This document shows positions 33,780-42,945 of a stretch of DNA of 64,000 bases, piece by piece. Source of the stretch: Owenia fusiformis (taxonomy: Eukaryota > Annelida > Polychaeta > Sabellida > Oweniidae); the NCBI GenBank assembly GCA_903813345.2, contig CAIIXF020000006.1, positions 39,397,936-39,461,935 of the forward strand, in the 5' to 3' direction. The position numbers and the translations under genes are program-made. The notes beneath the pieces were generated by a model, which saw nothing but the letters and a program-made list of their open reading frames with translations, was not told where the DNA came from and did not search any database. Within the stretch, counting starts at the first letter, position 1; every line of letters begins with the position of its first letter.

Positions 33780-34339
33780 ATAAAAAACCTCCTACCTCAT
33801 ACCCACCTACCAACGTACGTGGGACATGATACAGTCTTTGATGGGTTCAGTTTTAAAGATCTTAGTTTATTAAAAAATTAGTTTATGATGAATTATAGAT
33901 GCATTTGTAACGACCCTACAAATGTTTGAAATATCAAGGAGTAATTTTTAAAAGTGACAAAGATATAAGGAAAATGCAGGGTTTCCATTTTTTACCACCC
34001 TGTAGCTAGTTGCTATTACATCCCAGCTGGGTTCGATTCCCACTCGGGGCATCGAATTTAGCACACTTTCTTTCAATTTCTTCATCTGGCTTGTTGGGCC
34101 TATGCTCCTCAGTTATTTATTCCCCTGGGGCGCCCTCGGGTCATTAAAATGCATCCATATGCCTTTATTTATGGATCTGTCATCTGTCTAGTTATAAAAT
34201 AAAGCCGGAATTGTAGATTGAAATGTTAATAATTTGAACTATTTTGTGATTTCATAATCTTTAAAATTGAACCCTTAAATGACAGTATCATGTTCCAGGT
34301 TGGTGGGAAGGTGGGTATGAGGTAGGATTTTTTTTTATA
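33780..34339. mobile_element. 560-bp MITE with TATAAAAAACCTCCTACCTC termini
   Basis: Left CCTACCTCATACCCACC at 33790 and right GGTGGGTATGAGGTAGG at 34311 are perfect 17-bp inverted copies, extended by A/T runs and by ACCAACGT/TTGGTGGG. The interior contains a tRNA-like B box. It separates the 3' ends of the EF-hand and CARD+NHL genes. Confidence 0.8.
34001..34051 (+). other. tRNA-like pol III box B (possible SINE relic)
   Basis: GGTTCGATTCC at 34030-34040 matches box B, followed by CACTCGGGGCA like a tRNA 3' acceptor strand. TAGCTAGTTG about 26 bp upstream weakly resembles box A. No full cloverleaf can be drawn, so this is not a tRNA gene; it may be a SINE head captured by the MITE. Confidence 0.35.
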
Positions 34340-34407
34340 CAAAGCCGTCAAAATATGCAAACGTTCTATGTAAAAAAGCAATAAAAAGCAAAGTTAGCAA
34401 CAAAGAC

Positions 34408-34496
34408 TCAGTCCATATACTTCACTACATACACTTTTGCTGGTAAACCTGTGCCTACTACAAGGTCTCCCTGTCTGTCCAGAGCTATATGCCATG
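34408..34496 (-). pseudogene. Duplicated last segment of the CARD+NHL coding region
   Basis: About 90 bp downstream of the gene's stop, the final blade is repeated: minus-strand ALDRQGDLVVGTGLPAKVYV then VKYMD-stop, against TLNRQGDLVICTCGPVKLFV then LKYMD-stop in the gene. Sense-strand differences are many yet the frame is intact and ends with the same residues. It could be the tail of a lost tandem paralogue or an alternative last exon. Confidence 0.7.
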
Positions 34497-34569
34497 TAAG
34501 TATGCTCGAGAGTGTTCCATGACAGAGTAACAGTTTCTTGTATAGTTAAATCATATATGGCTGTCAGAC

Positions 34570-36024
34570 TTAGTCCATATATTTCAGTACAAAGAGTTTT
34601 ACTGGACCACACGTGCATATTACAAGGTCCCCCTGTCTGTTCAGAGTTATTGCACTTGGCTTCTTTAACCCATCGCTTTCACTCATCAGGATCTTCTTGA
34701 AGTTGTCCTCTGGAGATAGGAGATGGATGTCATGATATGTTTGGTAGGCTGTAATGATATGTCCTACACTGTCTATACACACACTGCTAGGAATCTTGTT
34801 GAAACAGCCTATACCTTTATAGCATGATAGTTGATCCCCCTGCCTATTGATGATCTTTACAGAGTTATCGCCAAAGTCTGTGATTATGATATTATTCTGG
34901 TTGCTAACTCCAATACTACCTGTTTTATACGTTTCATGGCCACTGGGAGTTGTATGTACCACCTTTCCTGTATTGATGTCGATGAAGGATATCGTTTTCT
35001 TCCAATGATCTGCTAGGATAAGCTCTTGTTGTTGGTTGAATGCCATTGCCCCTGGGTCTGGGATAGTAGGGGATGTTATGTCTCTTAGATGTTCTCCTCT
35101 AATGTCAAACAACTTCACTGAACCAGCTATATCAGGAGCTTTACATGATACAGCCACTACATCTGTGCTAGTTGCCACATCCTTAGCATATCGTTCCACC
35201 AACTTCTTCTTTACATTCACTTGATCATCACATAGCAGGGCTTTTCTGCTGATAGGGTTGACCCACCCACTTATAACATAATCACCAGTTGAAACGACTG
35301 CTATTGACATTACGTATTTAAAAATGGTTTCATTTATAGGTGTATTTTGGAGGGTTTGGGGCACTTCTAGGACTCTCCTTCTAGGTAATGCGAATGTCTC
35401 TCTCTGATAGGACGAGACGGGTAGCTCTTGTTGAGGAACAACTGACAGAGTTGCCCCCATAGACCTGGGCGATGGTGGAGCGACTGTTGACTTTATGGGA
35501 GCGTCAACTTGGTCTACACTTGTTTCAGACATGTTGTGTGACAGAGTTGTTGTTTCATCGAGATTACACTTGACCATCAATTGATGTGCCATATCTCTTA
35601 TCGTCTTCAACTTTGATTTGGTGATTTCAAGTTCATCACCTTCTATCGTTTTTATGCCAGTGGGAGCAATGTCATTCGCCAGTCCAAGAATAGCCTTTGC
35701 TTGATCAAGAGTTTCTTCACAAAGTCGCTTTTGGATCTCCGTCGCCAAGAAATCATGATGCTCATACAATGCATCAACAAATGAATTGAATGCTTTTATA
35801 GGACGGCTTTCCAGTTTTCGTAAAAGCGCTCTGCATCTCTCAGAAGATGTTTTCTCTGACATGACTTCTTCAATCATTGTACTTGTTAAAATAGAATCCC
35901 GATGGCAAACATCTATTATATCTCGGACTTCCAGATTTGGAACTATATCAGGATGACATCTTTGTAATGTTCGTTTATGTACATCGGTGAGAGGAGCATC
36001 TTCTTTGACATACTTTTCAGCCAT
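34570..36024 (-). CDS. CARD plus NHL beta-propeller protein
   Basis: 484 codons in one exon, ATG at 36024; the next in-frame sequence upstream is non-coding (TTGTTATAG precedes), so a 5' noncoding exon is possible. Residues ~10-100 form a death-fold domain of CARD type: HPDIVPNLEVRDIIDVCHRD, MSEKTSSERCRALLRKLESR, then PIKAFNSFVDALYEHHDFLA. A linker (~150-225, Ser/Pro-rich) follows. Residues ~230-484 are NHL/beta-propeller blades, e.g. IPDPGAMAFNQQQELILADH, TGSIGVSNQNNIIITDFGDN, IPSSVCIDSVGHIITAY and LKKPSAITLNRQGDLVICT. CARDs nucleate apoptotic or innate immune assemblies and NHL propellers bind ligands, so a sensor/adaptor role is inferred, not shown. No RING or B-box. A pseudogene copy lies at 25727-26460. 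Confidence 0.85.
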   Translation of the reverse strand: MAEKYVKEDAPLTDVHKRTLQRCHPDIVPNLEVRDIIDVCHRDSILTSTMIEEVMSEKTSSERCRALLRKLESRPIKAFNSFVDALYEHHDFLATEIQKRLCEETLDQAKAILGLANDIAPTGIKTIEGDELEITKSKLKTIRDMAHQLMVKCNLDETTTLSHNMSETSVDQVDAPIKSTVAPPSPRSMGATLSVVPQQELPVSSYQRETFALPRRRVLEVPQTLQNTPINETIFKYVMSIAVVSTGDYVISGWVNPISRKALLCDDQVNVKKKLVERYAKDVATSTDVVAVSCKAPDIAGSVKLFDIRGEHLRDITSPTIPDPGAMAFNQQQELILADHWKKTISFIDINTGKVVHTTPSGHETYKTGSIGVSNQNNIIITDFGDNSVKIINRQGDQLSCYKGIGCFNKIPSSVCIDSVGHIITAYQTYHDIHLLSPEDNFKKILMSESDGLKKPSAITLNRQGDLVICTCGPVKLFVLKYMD

Positions 36025-36519
36025 TTTCTATAACAATCATCAATAAACATTATTATGCAATATGCATCAGTCTTAATTAGTCTAAGTTCTCCACTTGGCT
36101 GAAATATTCAACTTAGTGCTGAACGTTATATGTGTTCTAGTGAATATCTTTTTATTGTTTAAATCTAAGCTAGGAAGAGTATTGTTAAAAGAATTGACCT
36201 ATGGACCTTGGCAGTGGAAACTGTTTGTGTATGTTTTTAGCCAAGATTGCTATAAATTATTGTTTGATTTTCACATTCATTTTTAAAAGTGAATCCACAT
36301 ATAGCTAGGCAAGGTGTGTCCGATTCCAGCCAATCCGAATATAGTATTTCATATCACTGCACTATCAATAACGAATTTGATGTGTGGTTGTCAAGGTGAA
36401 AAAAGGACTCTATGCATTGAAATTGATGCTAAGCCAACTTGACCCTTGCAAAAAGTTTCAATTAAAATATTTTCTTATAGTGATGTGTGACATGATAGAA
36501 AATATTTTGCAATGTGTGA
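36025..36519. other. Intergenic / 5' region of the CARD+NHL gene
   Basis: No coding frame of note. Any noncoding first exon of the minus-strand CARD+NHL gene would fall here or further right; I cannot locate it. Confidence 0.4.
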
Positions 36520-36685
36520 AAGGAATTTAAGCCCAGGACTCAATGCATTGTGGAATGACTATTCCTTTTAGGCATTACTTCCTAAAATTAACACTCGATG
36601 CTGCGCATGTCCTGCAAATTTTGGAAAGCAACACCTCCAAAGAATGGCCATTCCACATTGCATTGAGTCCAGGGCTTAAATCCTT
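36520..36685. mobile_element. 166-bp MITE with ~45-bp terminal inverted repeats
   Basis: AAGGAATTTAAGCCCAGGAC, then TCAATGCATTGTGGAATG, is mirrored at the right by CATTCCACATTGCATTGAGT, then CCAGGGCTTAAATCCTT. A few mismatches. Confidence 0.85.
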
Positions 36686-37798
36686 AATCCACTCAATGTA
36701 ACTGATAAGTGCGAAGATTCTTAGGTTAAGATCCTAGTTGTTAACTAGGTATTGATGATATACCGATGACACAACCCCGTCTTTAGTGTTGAGAATACAT
36801 ATCTACATATTACTTACCTTCATTTCAGTTCTTAAACCTCTTAAAAGCTTGATTTCAACCTTCCAAAGCAATATTTTATGATTTTCGATCCGCATTCATG
36901 TATTCAACTTTAATTTGCTCATACGTTCCTGCAATGTGCTCTATGTAAGGAAACATTTAAAGAATGCTTTGTGTGAAGTCAGAACATATTCACTAGGGAT
37001 GTTATCAAAATCTGAATTCAATCTTTTAAAGTTCATGCCCTCATCTAATGGAAGAAGAATCAACTTCTTGTTTTTGTTAATTAAGGAATGTTGTATATAT
37101 GCTTCCTACATAGTATCTCATTGTGTTAAAGGCCATACAATACTGTTTATAGGAAAAGATTTGAGAAAAATATCATATCTTGAGAGTATCCATATTTCTT
37201 TTAAAAAAGAGTTACCAAGCAAAACATGTTCATATTACTCCGGAATAAAATGCCATTTCTGTCCACGTTTTAACACATAATTAGAGAAATTGTTTTGCCA
37301 GTTCGTGGTCTATAATAGAGGATCGTAATCATGGTAATGTTCTCTATTAATTGAAGTGCAAAAAAACAGAGAGTCCGTCTAGAGGTCTAGATATTGGACA
37401 GTTATGGTTTATAAATCAATATTCAACTGGTAATAGTTACGCTGTAGACATTTTGGGACTTCTTACAAATGTCTTTTCAATTGGTTATTAAAAAGAATCA
37501 ATATTTCAAAATTTCAATACACGCAATATTTTGTAAAGTATTGCATTAGCGACATCTATAGATACTTAGAGCAGAAGTTTTTAAAATATTATATCGTTGT
37601 GACATGTCACTTGAAGAAGACTTATCACAGACATGGCAACAAGAGTTCATCCCCCTCCCACTCATGCATTAGTTCCTACATTATACAGTGAGTGGGGATT
37701 TAAATCTTATACCTGGGTCTGTGAAACTCATAATGCACAATTGTCCAGATATAAAACTATATTCAGTATTGGGCTTTAGCAATTGGAAACTTTGCATA
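36686..37798. other. Intergenic, no gene
   Basis: AT-rich. A 121-codon plus frame at 36915-37280 has no recognisable domain and no splice context; not called. Confidence 0.4.
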
Positions 37799-37800
37799 TA

Positions 37801-38158
37801 CACTCCCCTCCATAAGTTTGGCAACCTTAACTCCCCCATTGAACTACGTGTTAAAGCCTCTTTACGTTTGAATTTTTATTTACTTAACCGACGATGAAAT
37901 AACTCATAATATTGATGGAAACGTAATTTGACTTTATTTGCAATACCTCCAAATTTTCTCAATTTTTTCCTCAATTACAATAGGTCGAAAATTGATGAGA
38001 AAATTTGGAGGTATTGGAAATAAAGTCAAATTACATTTCCATCAATAGTATACGTATTTTCATCGCAGATTAAGTTAATAAAAAATCAAAGGTAAAGAGG
38101 CTTTAACACGTAGTTCAATGGGGGGGAGCTAAGGTTGCCAAACTTATGGAGGGGAGTG
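37801..38158. mobile_element. Tc1-like palindromic MITE, short derivative (358 bp)
   Basis: Same TA-flanked ends and arms as 28931-29804, but the two arms meet almost directly at GGTCGAAAATTGATGAGAAA. This is what an internal deletion of the long copy would give. Confidence 0.9.
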
Positions 38159-38577
38159 TAGGCTAGGCCACACAAGCACAGCCTTGCCCAAGTCAGTCTC
38201 TTTTACTTATCTTGATTTCTATTATGACCGCTGGTAATAATTCAAGATCAGATAAGTCAAAGATACAGACTTGGGGCAAAGCTAACACAAGCAATATATA
38301 CTCAGTATTGAATAAGTCTACTAATTTTTTAGGGATCAGTATGTTAAGTACACAATACAACGTTGTGAGGTTTTGAGGCAAATGGATGGGCGAACGGATG
38401 GACAGACGGACGAGTGAGTGAGAGCTGTTGCTTACCATGTGATCTGAAAATTGGACTGAAAAGCGTTCACTTTGAGAACTCTTCAGATACTAGGTTTTAC
38501 AGAAATATGGGTTTATAATGGTGTATTTCATACCTACTGAGGTTCTAGGTACATAACGAGCGGGAATATATACTGTA

Positions 38578-39845
38578 CAGTGGCGTAGGAACAATGTACG
38601 CCAAAACGCCAGTGCGTAGTGTTGAAAAGTGAGAATAAAAAAAGACTTATTAATTTTCCTATGTTATTTAGTCATATTTTCTCATTGTTCATAAATTGTA
38701 AAAGTAATCTCGGGCACCCTAGCCTAAAGAAATGTTTTGTGGATACCATATCATTATTGGTCTGTCTGGCAAATATCATTTAACAGATTGAATTCCCTTA
38801 CCAACATGCTTTATTTCATGAAAATCGAGCCACTATTGACTATCTTATGAATTTTAAAAGTAAAATACAATTTCGCCAAATATTCGTGGATCGCGTTCTC
38901 TTCACGAATTTGAGAGCATGTTCCGTAATGCTATTATGCAAACTCGTATGGTATCATATAATTATAATGATGAACCTCTTTAAATTTAGATTTTATTTTT
39001 TATTCTCCCCTTCCCCGATTTTTCAATTTTACTACATCGTTTATATTCCGTTGCCAGGCAAAATCATAGACAGAAATTATAGTTAAGTCAGCAATTATCT
39101 GTTTTCTTAATAAATCACTAATTGTTATTGGTAGTACTTCTTGAAATATGAATGTTAACGACAAAAACAACTTGAAACTGCTGATTATTCACGTTCCATT
39201 GATTTCAGTTCTAGAAATTAGAAAAATAATAGATTCTTGTTTTATAACATTTTGGCACCCCCTAAGTCACGTTGACCTCGATTTGACCTTTGTGGTGGGG
39301 GTGTTTATTTGTTTCATTGATCACGAATGCGTTTCTTTATATCAATTGATCAAACTAGTTTCTTTAATCTGTACGTATTGTATTGCATGAAATCAGACAA
39401 TACTATATCTAAATTTAATTATTCGAAAATGATTAAAAAATTTGTTATTTTTTGGAAATTGGTTGTCTCAATCATTCGAGACATTTGCAAAGTGAGAATG
39501 ATTTGTGTCGAGATTTAAAAGATAGGCTTTCCAAGGTGATTTTAAAATATGAAAATCATTCGAACATTTTAAAGCACATTAAAAAGGTATCAGGGATTTA
39601 AAGCTTGCATATAAAATCGAAACGCCAACCTATACGTATGACCAATCGCCCATGCAAATGCATCGCTCAATTTCCGTTCAGATTTAGGTTGTGAAAAACA
39701 TTGCAAGCTTAAAATCTCTGTTACCATAAAATGACGTTTTACGAGCATAAAATAGGCGTTTTGATATAGAATATTGACACAATTGTTTCATATTTTTGGC
39801 GGGATTTTTGGCGTAGTGTTGAATTTACACCTTCCTACGCCCCTG
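38578..39845. mobile_element. 1.27-kb DNA element with CAG(N)GGCGTAGGAA ends
   Basis: Left CAGTGGCGTAGGAA followed by ACGCCAAAA...GCGTAGTGTTGAA; right TTCCTACGCCCCTG preceded by GGCGTAGTGTTGAATTTACA. Inverted homology covers about 60 bp. CTGTA flanks both sides (38573-38577 and 39846-39850), a possible short target duplication. hAT-like by terminus style. Interior frames show no transposase. Confidence 0.65.
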
Positions 39846-40148
39846 CTGTATCTAGCCAAGGCCCGGGGCGGGATGGATACACACTGTATCCATCCCGGTC
39901 CCGCTCCTGAAAATTGTTTACACAAATTTTTCAAATTTTTTTTTCAATTTTTTTTTCAAAATTTTTTCCCATTTTTCCATCAAATTTTATTTTTCAAAAT
40001 ATGAGTTATATGAGTTTGATAATCTCAGAAACTTAAAAAACCACTTTATAACACCAAGAAAATGCGTATCTTAAGTATATTTTTGAATTTTGGAACTTTA
40101 TAAGGTATATGACTACCTAGAACATCAGTAGGTATGAAATACATCTGT

Positions 40149-40282
40149 TATGTACGGTCGGTTTTGGATACAGGGTTTATCCCTCGAGAAATATGTGTAT
40201 ATCCCTCGGTCCCTGCGGTCCCTCGGGATATACACATATTTCCCTTGGGATAAAACCTGTATCCAAAACCTCCCAGTACATA
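40149..40282. repeat. Foldback hairpin, ~55-bp arms
   Basis: TATGTAC..GGTTTTGGATACAGG and TATCCCTCG..GAAATATGTGTATATCCC are mirrored by GGGATATACACATATTTCCC and CCTGTATCCAAAACCTCCCA then GTACATA. The loop is TCGGTCCCTGCGGTCCC. Near-perfect arms create open frames on both strands that are artefacts. Confidence 0.9.
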
Positions 40283-40378
40283 ACCCTTATGTAGCTCTAT
40301 GGGACTTTGTCTTAGATCGTGGAAACTCCCCAATACGTAATAAAAAATGACAATTGTGGACTATGGAGGTGTAAAGTA

Positions 40379-40532
40379 CAGTAAAACCTGTGTTAGTTAA
40401 CACTCCTCTCTAGTGAACACCACTTCAAGACACATTTTACACGCTCTTGTATATGACCCCCCTTTGTAGTGGACACCTACCTACGTTGAACAGTTTTTTA
40501 TGGGTCCATAGGTGTTCGCTAAATACAGGTTA
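40379..40532. mobile_element. pogo/Tigger-like MITE end
   Basis: TACAGTAAAACCTGTGTTAG at the left, GTGTTCGCTAAATACAGGTT at the right, and GGACACC/GGTGTTC pairs inside. The right terminus lacks CACTG, so it is decayed. Confidence 0.5.
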
Positions 40533-42460
40533 ATGGTAAAAAGTTGATAATAACAAGAAATAGGCATGTATTGTAAAATAATTGAGTTTATTATAATAAA
40601 TACTTTTGTAAATTGCATAGAAACTAAATTAATACAAGTAAGTGATTTGCATGCACAAATTATATAAAATATTGTTACTAATTAAAAAGAGCACATTGTC
40701 TTTCAATTACATAAAGAAATGTCAGAAAATTAAGTCTGCAAAACAGAAATACATGTAACTACATGTATGGTAATCATTTTGCTACTATATGTATGTACTT
40801 GACCAAAGTTGATATTTAAATAATATTTCTAAATGCATATGTCTTTCAAGGCTAATTATTGCATTGGATTATTAATAAACAAAACAATGCCAAGAGATTT
40901 CAACTGGCCTAATCTGAAATTTGATTTTCAATTGAATTGAGATCTTACATGTCTTAGGTACGTCTGCATGATTAATACACATGTAATTTCATGATTACAA
41001 AACTACCAAAATTTGATGAAATGGATATATGGATATTTTTACACATTATTATAAAATACAGACTTCAAAATAAAAATATTTTCTTAATATTTTGTTGAAA
41101 ATGAAGTACCATTTCCAAAATTTTTTTTTTCTGATAGTGCAGCACTACCTTAAAATTGATTCTTTTACATGAGGTATTTTTGCTATTCTTGGTTAAATCA
41201 ATTCATAATTTGACACATAAAAAGACAGATTAAAACATTACAAATGATTCAAAAATCTTGACCACTTAACTAACAACATGCTCTATTGAAAATAATGCAG
41301 CTGAAATAAGGCTGCAATAGAAATACAGCTGCAATAGTAATACAGCTACAGTTGAAATACTGCTGCAGTTGAAATACAGCTGCAGTTGAAATACAGCAAA
41401 ATATTTCATTTACCTGATACTATGCACCCATACTAAATATCTTTAGTGGGGTATGAACAGTCACTATTGCTGAAAACACAAGTAAATATGAATGATATGT
41501 TTGGATTTAAGTATTCATGCAATGTAAGGGGGGGGGGGGGGCTGAATATCAATCTGCAAAACAGATTTTGGTGGGGAATGGTGGTTAAGAGCCAAACATT
41601 TTGTTATAGAACAAGACACAGGTTGATAAATACCACACTTTAAAGTGCAAAATGGTGGCCATGTGATTTAATCAGCATGGCCAAAACCTAATCAGATCTT
41701 GACACTAGTCTGCTCTTGCAGCTGTAAAAATGTAAAAGATCAGATAAGTGGTTTGCCCAGAATTTCAATGAGAAGATTTACGTGGCTCCGAACCACCCAT
41801 CAACCCAGACGTACACAAGCCCATCGACACAAGATGGCAACAATATTCTGTAGATACACTTAATTTGGCGGTTTTGCTCAATTTCAAATATTGGCAGCTA
41901 TTTAATTTGGCGGAGTCAGGACTGAGCTCAAGTTTTTATCATTGATCTGGAAATAAGTACTTCAGATTCATGAGTTCTACTTACAGTAGGTCTTGGTATG
42001 GCACTGACATCCAAATATGAATACTTACACAAGTGAAATAATTGCAAATTACAAATACCCTGGGAATTTTTGAAAAAGATCTAAAAACTGGTGGATTTTT
42101 TCAATCCGCCAATTCGTCAAATTAAAGCATTAGCCAAATTAAGAGTATCTACAGTATTGATAAAGTAGGATAAAAAGATTGAACACTGAGTTATGAGAAA
42201 ATGTGACTTCACTGCTTGTTTAAATCTAATAAATTGAAATAATGAGTAAAGGGCTCTAAACTGCTAAAGTGTAGAGTTTGTTTCACATGAAAAACATTGA
42301 TATTTCTACCTTGCCCCCAGATATGTATTATAAAACAATATAAAAAACGACATGTATGAATTTGTACAAAATGAATTATTACCTGATTATTGGATTGGAT
42401 TTCAATTGTCGTGGTTGTTCTCAATTATTCATGATTACAACATATAATAATAATAATTAT
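40533..42460. other. Intergenic 3' of BORA, no gene
   Basis: AT-rich. Holds a 15-16-bp minisatellite at 41290-41400 (TACAGCTGCAGTTGAAA, about seven units) and a G-run at 41529. No coding sequence with domain support. Confidence 0.5.
41290..41400. repeat. ~16-bp minisatellite (ATACAGCTGCAGTTGA)
   Basis: About seven units with variants GCAATAG, ACAGTTG and GCAGTTG. The PvuII-like CAGCTGCAG core gives internal symmetry. Confidence 0.8.
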
Positions 42461-42703
42461 AACATACCTATGATGATGTATAGTGCAAAGTGTACACAAG
42501 ACAGCGGGCCAATATAAGTTTTGAAAAGCCCGCGCCCACAACTTTCTGATTGGTCAAGGCGCTGACGTCATAACCAATCAATCGAAGATAAAACTGCGCG
42601 GGCAATTTTTATAAACTCATTTCAATCATTTTCAAACCATTTGTTTGTCAATTCTATAAGAAAACGGTACTCTCTGACCAGTCTACATCATCATAGGTAT
42701 GTT
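42461..42703. mobile_element. MITE with perfect 20-bp TIRs and promoter-like core
   Basis: AACATACCTATGATGATGTA at 42461-42480 and TACATCATCATAGGTATGTT at 42684-42703 are exact inverted copies. The GC-richer interior has a CRE (TGACGTCA) flanked by CCAAT boxes in opposite orientation (GATTGGTC and AACCAATCA), paired GCGGGC/GCCCGCGC blocks and TTTATAAA. It lies about 240 bp beyond the BORA stop. Confidence 0.88.
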
Positions 42704-42712
42704 AAAAATCGT

Positions 42713-42825
42713 TTATGTCACTATCGTGGCACATATGCCCTCGGTTCTCAGAGATCAATGTCCCTCCCAAGGTCGGGCCATATATTACTGAGACCTCGGG
42801 CATATATGCCACGATAGTGACATAA
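42713..42825. repeat. Foldback hairpin, ~42-bp arms
   Basis: TTATGTCACTATCGTGGCAC then ATATGCCCTCGGTTCTCAG is mirrored by CTGAGACCTCGGGCATATAT then GCCACGATAGTGACATAA. Directly adjoins the MITE at 42461-42703, in the probable BORA 3' UTR/flank. Confidence 0.9.
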
Positions 42826-42945
42826 CCTCTAATTATGATAAATCATGGAGAAAAAATATTACATATTCTAAAATTATTCTAAAAGTGGATTATAATCTCA
42901 GTCAGTCTTTTCAGTTCAGAAACTTAATTTGGAACACCAGGTGCA

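Noticed and set aside
34001-34051. A tRNA gene
   Set aside because: Only box B and part of an acceptor-like end are present; no D or anticodon arm can be folded.
36915-37280. 121-codon plus frame
   Set aside because: No recognisable domain, Kozak context or splice signals; composition like its surroundings.
40148-40350. Overlapping open frames on both strands
   Set aside because: Produced by the near-perfect palindrome at 40149-40282.
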